Assembly (NCBI GenBank): GCA_900314165.1
Contig: OMUE01000159.1
Span: 1 to 21,470 of the forward strand
Source of the DNA: an uncultured Acidaminococcus sp.
GTDB taxonomy: Bacteria; Bacillota_C; Negativicutes; Acidaminococcales; Acidaminococcaceae
Direction: 5' to 3'
Length of the DNA: 21,470 nt
Part shown: one piece after another, positions 7,757-13,398 of the stretch
Layout of the letters: every line of letters starts with the position of its first letter
Numbering within the stretch: the stretch's first letter is position 1
The notes under the pieces: model-generated
Told to the model about the DNA's origin: nothing
Databases searched by the model: none
What the model saw: the letters and a program-made list of their open reading frames with translations, nothing else
Made by a program: the position numbers and the translations under genes

Positions 7757-7863
7757 ATAGTATCACAGGAAAAATTGGAAAACTAATATAAAAAATGATA
7801 TAATTTCCATAAGAGATTCCTTATCGCACCCTGCAAAACCACTATTCATGCGGGTTTGCGGAT
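7757..7863 (-). promoter_or_regulatory. citD promoter and LysR-type operator region (shared with the divergent regulator)
   Basis: Extended -10 TGATACTAT (complement of 7757-7765). The conserved block GAAAACTAATATAAA is at 7778-7792. The dyad ATAAG-N6-CTTAT is at 7809-7824, and a second dyad GCAAAACC/GGGTTTGC at 7833-7840 / 7852-7859. The -10 to dyad distance (52 bp) and the -10 to block distance (21 bp) are identical to those upstream of citM. This is the usual placement of a LysR-type recognition site, near -65. The 249-bp divergent gap also holds the regulator's promoter (possible -10 TAAAAT at 7905-7910). Confidence 0.75.
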
Positions 7864-7952
7864 TTGCAAAAATTGTTGTAAATAATCGTAAATTAAAACA
7901 ACTCTAAAATCAACCTGATACTGCTTAGCTGGAGAGAGGAACGGGAGCGAAT

Positions 7953-8876
7953 ATGAACCTTAAGCACGCGCAATACATTATGGAAATCATCAAAGAAGGA
8001 AGCATCACGAATGCTTCTAAGACCATGCATGTGTCCCAGCCGGCGCTGAGCCAGACCATCAAAGCCGTGGAGAAATATCTGGGGGCGCCTATCTTTTTGC
8101 GCAATACGAATCCTATCGTACTTACGGAAGCCGGCAAAAAATATATTGCCGCTGTTAAAAAAATCATTACAATCAGCACGAACCTGCTGCATGAAGTAGC
8201 GGATATCCAATATGAAGGCTATGGGACCCTGCGCCTGGGCATCCCCATCCAGCGGGCTATGCAGATGCTGCCCCTCGTCATGCCTACGTTCCGGCAACGG
8301 TATCCCCATATCAAGCTGCAGATCCAGGAAGCGGGCAGCAATATTACGGAGACCTCCGTGCTGACCGGCCGGGTGGATATTGCGGTGCTGACTACGACGC
8401 CTTCCAATGATGAATTAAGCTATGAACTGGTGGAGACCGAAGATGTGGTGCTGGTCGCTAACAAGATGACCACCCTGGCTCAGCGCATCAAACCCGGCAC
8501 ACCTTTGCATATTACGGAAGCAAAGAATGAAGATTTCATCTCTATTGCGGAAGGCCACAACGTGCGGAGGGTCCAGGATACGCTGTTCAGCGTGTACGAA
8601 ATCAAACCGAATATCATCTTAGAAACGTCCAGCGTGGAAGTGGGCAAGCGCCTGGTGGACGCTATGAACGCCGTGTTCATCTGCCCTGACGTGTATCTGG
8701 ACGAATACTTCTTGTCACAGAGCAAGTGTGTGGTGTATCCTTTATTAGGTGTGGCCAATAAACGGTACTGCTATGTGGTGTGCCGCAAAGACGCCTACTT
8801 AAGTCCTTATACCCGGGCCTTTATGGAAATGATCCGGACGAAGGGCAAAAAACGGAAGGAAACCATAGAAGAATGA
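7953..8876 (+). CDS. LysR-type transcriptional regulator, probable citrate-lyase activator
   Basis: A 307-residue LysR-family protein. The N-terminal winged helix-turn-helix spans about residues 1-60, with the recognition region SITNASKTMHVSQPALSQTI at 17-36. The effector-binding domain starts near residue 92 (GTLRLGIPIQRAMQMLPLV). It is divergent from citDEF and overlaps citXG by 4 nt, so it is placed to control the citrate genes. The ATAAG-N6-CTTAT dyads upstream of citD and citM are its likely targets. Bacillus CcpC, a LysR-type citrate sensor, binds related ATAA/TTAT dyads, which fits but does not prove citrate as effector. The ATG has a GGGAG site 5 nt upstream. Because its promoter shares the operator region, autoregulation is likely. 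Confidence 0.88.
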   Translation: MNLKHAQYIMEIIKEGSITNASKTMHVSQPALSQTIKAVEKYLGAPIFLRNTNPIVLTEAGKKYIAAVKKIITISTNLLHEVADIQYEGYGTLRLGIPIQRAMQMLPLVMPTFRQRYPHIKLQIQEAGSNITETSVLTGRVDIAVLTTTPSNDELSYELVETEDVVLVANKMTTLAQRIKPGTPLHITEAKNEDFISIAEGHNVRRVQDTLFSVYEIKPNIILETSSVEVGKRLVDAMNAVFICPDVYLDEYFLSQSKCVVYPLLGVANKRYCYVVCRKDAYLSPYTRAFMEMIRTKGKKRKETIEE

Positions 8877-10255
8877 AAGAGACAATCATCAGAGGGGCAG
8901 GTCCCCAGGTGGAAGTGCCCGATATGCTGCTGGCCCGGGACGGCCGGGCGGCAGCCCAGAAGAGGCTTTTGGCCAGATACCAGAAGCCCTTGCTTTGTTT
9001 TACCCTGAATATCCCCGGACCGGTGAAGACGTCCTACCTGATCCGCCTGGGCTTTCTGGAAGGAACTCGGAGACTGGAAGCAGCGCTGGCAGAGGCAGAC
9101 CTCTCCATTGTCTGGTCTAAGACCATTACGCCGAAGACCGGCTATGAGAAGTACTACGTCATAGACGGACCTGCTGTAGAAATCAAGAAGGTTTCCAGCG
9201 CCATAGAGAACCAGGACCGCTTAGGACGGCTGTTCGACATGGATGTGCTGGACGTGGACGGCCACAAGCTGTCCCGGACGGACATCGGTCTGCCGGGCCG
9301 TCTGTGCCTGGTGTGCTCCCAACCGGCCCAGGCCTGCGCCCGCAGCCGCAAGCACAGCGTGCCCGTACTGGTGCGCAATGTGCACCGGATTTTAGAGACG
9401 TTTTTGCTGGACTATGTGGAACAGGCCCTGCGGCTGGGACTCCAGGGGGAAGTGGACGCTACGCCGAAACCGGGCCTGGTGGACAAGGATAATTCCGGAG
9501 CCCACAAGGACATGGACTGGCATACGTTCGCAGCCAGCACGGACGCCATCGTACCCCACCTGCTGGACATGGCGGAAAAAGGCTGGAATTGGACCGGTAG
9601 CGGAGAAGACCTGTTCAAGGCCTTGCGGCCCATGGGTGCTGCCGCAGAAAAGGCCATGTTCCGGGCTACGGATAACGTGAATACCCACAAAGGCATTATT
9701 TTCTCTATGGGCCTGGTGGTCAGCTTCACGTTATGGCAGTTGAGCCTTACCGGAAAGGTGGAGCCGGAGGTTGTCCTGCAGCTCATTGGAAAAAGTGTGA
9801 CGCCCCTTTTGGAACGGGATTTTGCAAAAATCGACCCCTATCATCCCCATACCCATGGAGAAGTGCTGTATATTGAGCACGGCTGCAAGGGCATCCGGGG
9901 CGAAGCCATGGGGGGCTTTCCTGCGGTAGCAGCCGTAGGCCTGCCGGCTTTGCGGCAGTACAGGGCAGAAGGTCGGAACGTAGAAAAAGCCTACATCCAG
10001 ACCCTGCTGCAGCTTATGGCCAGCGTGGAGGACACGAATATCCTGAGCCGCTCTGATGCAGAGACTCTGGCCTATGCCCAGGCTGAAGCTAAACGAGTGC
10101 TGGATCTTGGAGGCGCCTTCACCGACGAGGGCATAGCCGCCATCTGGCAGCTGAACGAAGCTTTTGTGCAGAAAAACATCAGCCCCGGCGGCTGTGCAGA
10201 TTTGCTGATTTTAAGCATTTTCCTTGAGAACATGGAAAACCTGGAACAGAAGTAA
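8873..10255 (+). CDS. citXG: CitX-CitG fusion: holo-citrate lyase synthase / prosthetic-group precursor synthase
   Basis: A 460-residue fusion of two enzymes that mature CitD. Residues 1-~175 resemble CitX (apo-citrate lyase phosphoribosyl-dephospho-CoA transferase), with GRLCLVC (142-148) and a following Cys/Arg/His stretch. Residues ~178-455 resemble CitG (triphosphoribosyl-dephospho-CoA synthase), with TPKPGLVDKDNSGAHKDM (197-214), NVNTHKG (268-274), GIRGEA (340-345) and SPGGCADLL (437-445). The frame is open further upstream inside the regulator gene. The ATG at 8873 is chosen because it overlaps the regulator stop (ATGA), has an AAGGA site upstream and begins the homologous region. CitXG fusions are known, for example in Haemophilus. 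The two domains make and then attach the cofactor, so fusion is functionally sensible. Confidence 0.93.
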   Translation: MKETIIRGAGPQVEVPDMLLARDGRAAAQKRLLARYQKPLLCFTLNIPGPVKTSYLIRLGFLEGTRRLEAALAEADLSIVWSKTITPKTGYEKYYVIDGPAVEIKKVSSAIENQDRLGRLFDMDVLDVDGHKLSRTDIGLPGRLCLVCSQPAQACARSRKHSVPVLVRNVHRILETFLLDYVEQALRLGLQGEVDATPKPGLVDKDNSGAHKDMDWHTFAASTDAIVPHLLDMAEKGWNWTGSGEDLFKALRPMGAAAEKAMFRATDNVNTHKGIIFSMGLVVSFTLWQLSLTGKVEPEVVLQLIGKSVTPLLERDFAKIDPYHPHTHGEVLYIEHGCKGIRGEAMGGFPAVAAVGLPALRQYRAEGRNVEKAYIQTLLQLMASVEDTNILSRSDAETLAYAQAEAKRVLDLGGAFTDEGIAAIWQLNEAFVQKNISPGGCADLLILSIFLENMENLEQK

Positions 10256-10294
10256 AAAAATAACTGCGGAGATTCTCCGCAGTTATTTTTATTT
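10254..10294. terminator. Intrinsic terminator after citXG, probably bidirectional
   Basis: A 13-nt inverted repeat (10260-10272 / 10274-10286; core AACTGCGGAGA) starts 5 nt after the citXG stop. It has seven A upstream and a T-rich tail (10286-10294), so it also suits - strand transcripts leaving the Mrp gene. Confidence 0.9.
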
Positions 10295-10317
10295 GTCAGC
10301 ATGGCTGACTTCCTTGC

Positions 10318-10360
10318 TCGCCGCAGGCGCCTCTTCGCTCTTCACTCTTCGCTCTGCACT
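10318..10360. repeat. Degenerate CTCTTCGC-type intergenic tract
   Basis: Short reiterations of CTCTTCGC / CTCTTCAC / CTCTTCGC ending in CTGCACT, lying between the terminator and the Mrp stop codon. A similar CTCTTCGC stretch follows the GTGCGCTGCACT box at 3162-3180. No protein or RNA gene is visible in this gap. Confidence 0.4.
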
Positions 10361-10364
10361 ATTT

Positions 10365-11216
10365 TTATTTATCTTTTTCTACAACCTTATCCACAATTCC
10401 CTCTAATGCTTTCCGGCAGCCTTCGCTGATGCTCTCCAGGGGATTACCATTGTCTTCGGCCGCGACTACCATGGGGTCGATGGGGATCTTGCCCAGGAAC
10501 GGCAGGTGTTTTTCTTCAGCCAGGGCTTGGCCGCCACCGGCTTTGAAGATGTCCACTTCCTGTCCGCAATGAGGGCAGATGAATCCGCTCATGTTTTCGA
10601 TGATGCCGCGGACGGGAATGTTGCCCAGTTTGCAGAAGTTCAGGGATTTGCGCACGTCAGCCAGAGCCACTTTTTGCGGGGTGGTAACGATGATGGCTTC
10701 GGCATCGGGAATGGTCTGCACCACGGTCAGGGGTTCATCGCCGGTGCCGGGAGGGCAGTCGATAATCAGGTAATCCAGAGCGCTCCAGCAGGTATCGGAC
10801 ATGAATTGACGGATGGCACCGATCTTCAAAGGACCTCTCCAGATCAGGGCATCGTCGTCATTAGCCAGGAATCCCTGGGCGGACAAAAATTCCAGGTTGT
10901 CGTTATATTTGAAAGGAACCAGCTGTTCCCCTGCAACCTGTACGTGTTGGCCCGTAAAGCCCAGCATGCCGGCTACGCTGGGACCGTGCAAATCCACGTC
11001 CATAAGGCCTACCTTATACCCTCTTTCACTGAGCAGCAGAGCCAGGTCTACGGAAACCGTGGATTTTCCCACGCCGCCTTTGCCGCTCATGACGACGATT
11101 TTATGTTTTACCTGATGCAGAAAATCTGCAATGGCAATATCCTGTTCGTTCATCTGTGGTTTCTCGCTGCAGCCATCGCAATGAGAATGATCACAGTGTT
11201 CACATGCTTCACTCAT
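10365..11216 (-). CDS. Mrp/NBP35-family P-loop ATPase (iron-sulfur carrier protein)
   Basis: A 283-residue cytoplasmic ATPase of the Mrp/ApbC/NBP35 group, which carries and transfers Fe-S clusters to apoproteins. The deviant Walker A GKGGVGKS is at 45-52, MDVDLHGPS at 72-80 and IDCPPGTGDE at 152-161. The paired-cysteine CPHC (214-217) would bind a bridging cluster in the dimer. The N-terminus has a second cysteine cluster (Cys5, Cys8, Cys13, Cys16) among histidines, as in NBP35-like members. The ATG has an AGGAGG site 7 nt upstream and its own promoter in the 88-nt gap from the DUF134 fusion gene. Client proteins are unknown; the neighbouring NifX-like domain suggests a shared metal or cluster role. 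Confidence 0.93.
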   Translation of the reverse strand: MSEACEHCDHSHCDGCSEKPQMNEQDIAIADFLHQVKHKIVVMSGKGGVGKSTVSVDLALLLSERGYKVGLMDVDLHGPSVAGMLGFTGQHVQVAGEQLVPFKYNDNLEFLSAQGFLANDDDALIWRGPLKIGAIRQFMSDTCWSALDYLIIDCPPGTGDEPLTVVQTIPDAEAIIVTTPQKVALADVRKSLNFCKLGNIPVRGIIENMSGFICPHCGQEVDIFKAGGGQALAEEKHLPFLGKIPIDPMVVAAEDNGNPLESISEGCRKALEGIVDKVVEKDK

Positions 11217-11260
11217 AGTAATTCCTCCTGTTTTTTTCGGATAATCAACACATTACCCCT

Positions 11261-11289
11261 ATTATAGGGAAAAAGGGGGGAGAATGCAA
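11261..11289 (-). promoter_or_regulatory. Predicted promoter of the Mrp gene
   Basis: On the - strand, TTGCAT (11284-11289) and a perfect TATAAT (11261-11266) are separated by 17 bp, about 45 nt upstream of the ATG. The -35 matches only TTG, so the -10 carries most of the evidence. Confidence 0.6.
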
Positions 11290-11304
11290 CGTCTCACGGG
11301 CGTC

Positions 11305-12018
11305 TCACTCATGGCAATGATGTCCGCACTCATGGCCTTCTCCATGCCCGTGCCCATGATGATCACACGTAGCGCCTTCGGCGTAGACAAGAGTGCCTTC
11401 AGCCAGAGCCTTGGCGGCTGCATCAGCATCACCGCTGACACCGGCATACAGTTTTATCCCGGCTTCGCTAAGAGCCATCTGGGCACCCATGCCGATGCCG
11501 CCGCAGATGAGGGCGTCTGCCTGGCACTGCTGCAGGAAGCCTGCCAGAGCACCGTGACCGCTGCCCTGGGTATCGATAATCTGTTCTTTCGTGATTTTGC
11601 CGTCTTCGATGTCATAGAGTTTGAATTGGGCCGTGTGGCCGAAGTGTTGGAAAATCTGTCCATTTTCATAGGTTACTGCAAGTCTCATACTATTTCTTCC
11701 TTTCTCCTGCACAGCAGGAATGGGTCGCTTTACGAGCTGGATTTGGCCACCGGAGATGACCAGGCGTCTGCCGTCTATGATGCACAGGGCAATCTTTTTG
11801 CGGGCACTGTCATAGATGGCGGTAATGGTGGTACGGGCTACGCCCATCTGTCTGGCGCATTGCTCCTGGGTGAGCCCTTCTTTGTCCAACAGCCGGATGG
11901 CTTCATATTCATCCAGGGTGAGGGTCACAGGAGCCGCCAGGTCTGGATTCTCTTCCGGACAAAAACTCCAATATTCCGGATAGCCGTCTATAAACCGGCA
12001 ACGGGGTCTTCTTGCCAT
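11305..12018 (-). CDS. DUF134 helix-turn-helix / NifX-like (dinitrogenase FeMo-cofactor biosynthesis) fusion protein
   Basis: A 237-residue two-domain protein. Residues 1-~100 match the DUF134 family: MARRPRCRF start, Cys20, and a sigma-region-4-like helix-turn-helix at about 47-76 (LTQEQCARQMGVARTTITAI). Residues ~111-215 resemble the NifX/NifB-C domain, with FGHTAQFKLYD (126-136) and a glycine-rich ICGGIGMGA (171-179). The last ~20 residues are His/Cys-rich and could bind metal. The start is the ATG at 12018, 7 nt after GGAG. Another ATG six bases upstream is one nucleotide from that site, and the longer open frame runs through the palindromic operators. Likely a metal- or cluster-linked DNA-binding protein, probably autoregulatory. 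No nif genes are nearby, so nitrogen fixation is not implied. Confidence 0.85.
   Translation of the reverse strand: MARRPRCRFIDGYPEYWSFCPEENPDLAAPVTLTLDEYEAIRLLDKEGLTQEQCARQMGVARTTITAIYDSARKKIALCIIDGRRLVISGGQIQLVKRPIPAVQEKGRNSMRLAVTYENGQIFQHFGHTAQFKLYDIEDGKITKEQIIDTQGSGHGALAGFLQQCQADALICGGIGMGAQMALSEAGIKLYAGVSGDADAAAKALAEGTLVYAEGATCDHHGHGHGEGHECGHHCHE
11686..11708 (-). promoter_or_regulatory. Internal ribosome binding site and ATG before the NifX-like domain
   Basis: Just before residue Met111 of the fusion gene, the - strand reads AGGAG (11704-11708) and GGAAG (11696-11700), the latter 7 nt from the ATG at 11686-11688. Translation from here would give a free 127-residue NifX-like protein. 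It may be a relic of two separate genes or a working second start. Confidence 0.5.
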
Positions 12019-12034
12019 AGGCATACTCCTTTCC

Positions 12035-12088
12035 TGACATATGTCAAATATTATATTACATTGATTATTGACGTATGTCAATAATCAA
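12035..12088 (-). promoter_or_regulatory. Promoter with two palindromic operators upstream of the DUF134 fusion gene
   Basis: A perfect 28-bp palindrome (12061-12088; 12-nt arms TTGATTATTGAC/GTCAATAATCAA) contains TGACGTATGTCA. A second perfect palindrome, TGACATATGTCA, is at 12035-12046. Centres are 34 bp apart. On the - strand a perfect -35 TTGACA (12076-12081) lies in the first palindrome, with TAATAT 17 bp downstream (12053-12058), or TATAAT at 12050-12055. The second palindrome then falls at the transcription start. This layout suits repression. Confidence 0.75.
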
Positions 12089-12099
12089 TGCCGGAATTT

Positions 12100-12145
12100 G
12101 TCACTCGCCCTTATGTATCTCTGTCAATTCGTCACTCGTCACTCG
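12100..12145. repeat. Short GTCACTCG reiterations
   Basis: GTCACTCG occurs at 12100-12107, 12131-12138 and 12138-12145 (the last two share their junction G). This is part of the 345-nt gene-free stretch 12089-12433, which otherwise holds the inverted-end element and a promoter. No RNA gene is recognisable. Confidence 0.4.
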
Positions 12146-12190
12146 CTAATGGCTAGTATAGAAAATCGTAATTAAGTTTCACATTCAACT

Positions 12191-12300
12191 CCGTAGGGGT
12201 TTTCCAGAGGGGCCGAAGGCCCCGGCGGCAAACCCGTATCCAGGCTGTTCTTCCGTGATTGGTGGGCGCACCGCCGCTACGCTATGGGGCGCCCCTACGG
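12191..12300. repeat. 110-bp GC-rich element with inverted CCGTAGGGG ends (REP/MITE-like)
   Basis: CCGTAGGGG at 12191-12199 is mirrored by CCCCTACGG at 12292-12300. Inside are the palindromes GGGGCCGAAGGCCCC (12209-12223) and GGGGCGCCCC (12286-12295). It is much more GC-rich than its AT-rich flanks and encodes nothing visible. The CCCCTACGGGG core recurs at 14490-14500. Likely a mobile or structural intergenic repeat; no flanking target duplication was established. Confidence 0.5.
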
Positions 12301-12391
12301 GTTAGAGCAAACAGAAAGTTATTTGCAAATTCCTATACTAGTGACAGAAATAACTGCTTCCAATTTTCACCTCCTTTTCATCCAAACCGTG

Positions 12392-12397
12392 TATAAT
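12392..12397 (+). promoter_or_regulatory. Probable -10 element of the secreted-protein gene
   Basis: A perfect TATAAT 37 nt before the ATG, with no convincing -35. The upstream segment TAACTGCTTC-CAATTTT (12351-12367) recurs almost exactly upstream of the TATAAT at 21389. Confidence 0.5.
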
Positions 12398-12433
12398 AAG
12401 TACGGTTGAAACAATCAGAAAGGATGATTCTTT

Positions 12434-13042
12434 ATGAAATATACTCTGAAAAAAGCGGCGGCGGTGGCTATGGTGCTGTCCGTGCTGACAGCTCCGGCGT
12501 ATGCGGCAACTGCAAAAATCGCCGATGGGGAATTGTTTGTGAACGAACGGATTACAGCCCAGGGGCGGGTGCTGTATAAGGCTCAGGACGCCCACAGTGA
12601 CTGGGAACATGACAGTGAACTGGCCGTGCCGGGCCTCGTGTGCGCTTCTTACGTCAACGAAAAAGGTTTCCTGGATGCCAAAGAAGAACTGGTGGGCGTG
12701 AAGAAACTGACCACTCGGGAAGAAAAAATCAAGGCTGCCCAGGCAAAATATACGGGCAAGGGCTATGAGCATTCCCTGATCCTTTTTGCTGCTATGGATA
12801 CCCAGGGTAAAAACGGCAACCTGGCCATTACAAAGGCGGAATTATTCGGCCGACTGTTGAACGTGACGGTCGCTATCCAGGATGGGGATGCTCTGCTGGA
12901 CGACGGTTCTGAAACGATATCCCGGGAAAGTGCCGTGGCCATCCCCATGAAGCAGCTGCCCCGTTTCGGCAATCTGCGGGTCCGTTTCGTAGATGCTACG
13001 GGTCATGGCCTGGATGATATGGACGTAGCCTTGGAACGGTAA
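12434..13042 (+). CDS. Secreted/periplasmic protein of unknown function
   Basis: A 202-residue protein I do not recognise. Residues 1-24 form a clear Sec signal peptide: two-lysine n-region, hydrophobic core AAAVAMVLSVLTA and an AYA cleavage site before ATAKI. The mature ~178 residues are mixed alpha/beta in character and acidic near residue 150. They have a single cysteine (in LVCASY, ~70) and no lipobox or membrane segment, so periplasm or exterior is expected. The ribosome binding site GAAAGGA is 9 nt from the ATG. It appears to be a single-gene unit, with its own promoter upstream and the aromatic leader promoter starting 57 nt downstream. A link to aromatic synthesis is not suggested by the sequence. 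Confidence 0.8.
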   Translation: MKYTLKKAAAVAMVLSVLTAPAYAATAKIADGELFVNERITAQGRVLYKAQDAHSDWEHDSELAVPGLVCASYVNEKGFLDAKEELVGVKKLTTREEKIKAAQAKYTGKGYEHSLILFAAMDTQGKNGNLAITKAELFGRLLNVTVAIQDGDALLDDGSETISRESAVAIPMKQLPRFGNLRVRFVDATGHGLDDMDVALER

Positions 13043-13099
13043 ATGTTGTTACATAGTTAACATTGCTCTGGAAGCCTTGCATACAAAAAACAAAAAATG

Positions 13100-13128
13100 T
13101 TGACGGGTTTCTTCCAGAGGGGTATTAT
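13100..13128 (+). promoter_or_regulatory. Promoter of the aromatic amino acid operon
   Basis: TTGACG (13100-13105), a 17-bp spacer and TATTAT (13123-13128): five of six matches in both boxes with ideal spacing. Transcription should start near 13135, giving a leader of about 260 nt before aroF. It is the strongest sigma-70-type promoter in the window. Confidence 0.8.
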
Positions 13129-13163
13129 AGACGTGTTCTATAAAAAACAAAGGCGGTTAGACC

Positions 13164-13304
13164 ATGACAAACTCTAAACAGAATTGGCAAACTGCATACG
13201 GCTTCTACTTTAGCCAGAGCTATTATTATAGCTTTGGTTACTTTACGTGCCTAAAATTGCATGCTGACAATTCCGTAAAGAGAGTGCCCGGATTCAAATC
13301 CTAA
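13164..13304 (+). CDS. Aromatic-residue-rich leader peptide (attenuator peptide) of the aro operon
   Basis: A 46-codon ORF between the operon promoter and the attenuator terminator. It starts at ATG 13164, preceded 7 nt upstream by AGGCGG. It encodes Tyr at 12, 15, 20, 21, 22 and 26, Phe at 14, 16, 24, 27 and 44, and Trp at 8. Eleven of the 16 codons from 12 to 27 are not all aromatic, but nine of them are Tyr or Phe plus spacing Gly/Ser/Gln. Codons 20-22 are TAT-TAT-TAT. Its stop lies 28 nt before the terminator stem. By analogy with pheL- and trpL-type attenuation, a ribosome stalling at Tyr/Phe codons when charged tRNA is scarce would allow readthrough into aroF. The peptide probably has no function of its own. 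I know of no named homologue. Confidence 0.8.
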   Translation: MTNSKQNWQTAYGFYFSQSYYYSFGYFTCLKLHADNSVKRVPGFKS

Positions 13305-13315
13305 CATCAATCCGG
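13214..13315 (+). promoter_or_regulatory. RNA hairpins in the aro leader (attenuator switching region)
   Basis: Three inverted repeats precede the terminator. A 10-bp stem CCAGAGCTAT/ATAGCTTTGG (13214-13223 / 13228-13237, one G-U pair) contains the three consecutive Tyr codons. CTTTACG/CGTAAAG (13241-13247 / 13274-13280) encloses AATTG/CAATT. CCGGATT/AATCCGG (13288-13294 / 13309-13315) spans the leader stop codon. One alternative pairing is CTT-TA-CGTG (13241-13249) with CACGAAG (13322-13328). The antiterminator was not identified with confidence by eye. Confidence 0.55.
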
Positions 13316-13332
13316 TTGGTCCACGAAGACTG

Positions 13333-13363
13333 AAAGCAGACTCCTTGCGAGTCTGCTTTTTTT
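13333..13363 (+). terminator. Attenuator terminator upstream of aroF
   Basis: An 11-bp stem AAAGCAGACTC/GAGTCTGCTTT (13333-13343 / 13349-13359) with a CTTGC loop, running into seven T (13357-13363). It sits between the leader peptide stop and the aroF ribosome binding site, so it must be bypassed for the aromatic operon to be expressed from the upstream promoter. Confidence 0.9.
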
Positions 13364-13398
13364 GTTGCTGTAGGAAAGTAGAATAGGAGGAAAAGAAC

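Noticed and set aside
8780..8872. Longer citXG start inside the regulator gene
   Set aside because: The extra 31 residues do not resemble CitX; ATGA overlap at 8873 fits the family start.
12019..12081. Longer DUF134 fusion start, reading through the palindromes
   Set aside because: The extension is encoded by the operator region, and the ribosome binding site points to the ATG at 12018 (MARRPRCRF, a family start).
13042..13064. AATGTT/AACATT inverted repeat after the secreted-protein gene as a terminator
   Set aside because: The stem is short and AT-rich, with no T-run after it.
13281..13330. tRNA-like GGATTCAAATCC and a T-box-like GGTTGGTCCACG upstream of aroF
   Set aside because: There is no acceptor or anticodon stem for a tRNA. 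The T-box antiterminator consensus (GGTGGNACCGCG) is not matched, and the Tyr/Phe-rich ORF with a ribosome binding site explains the region better.
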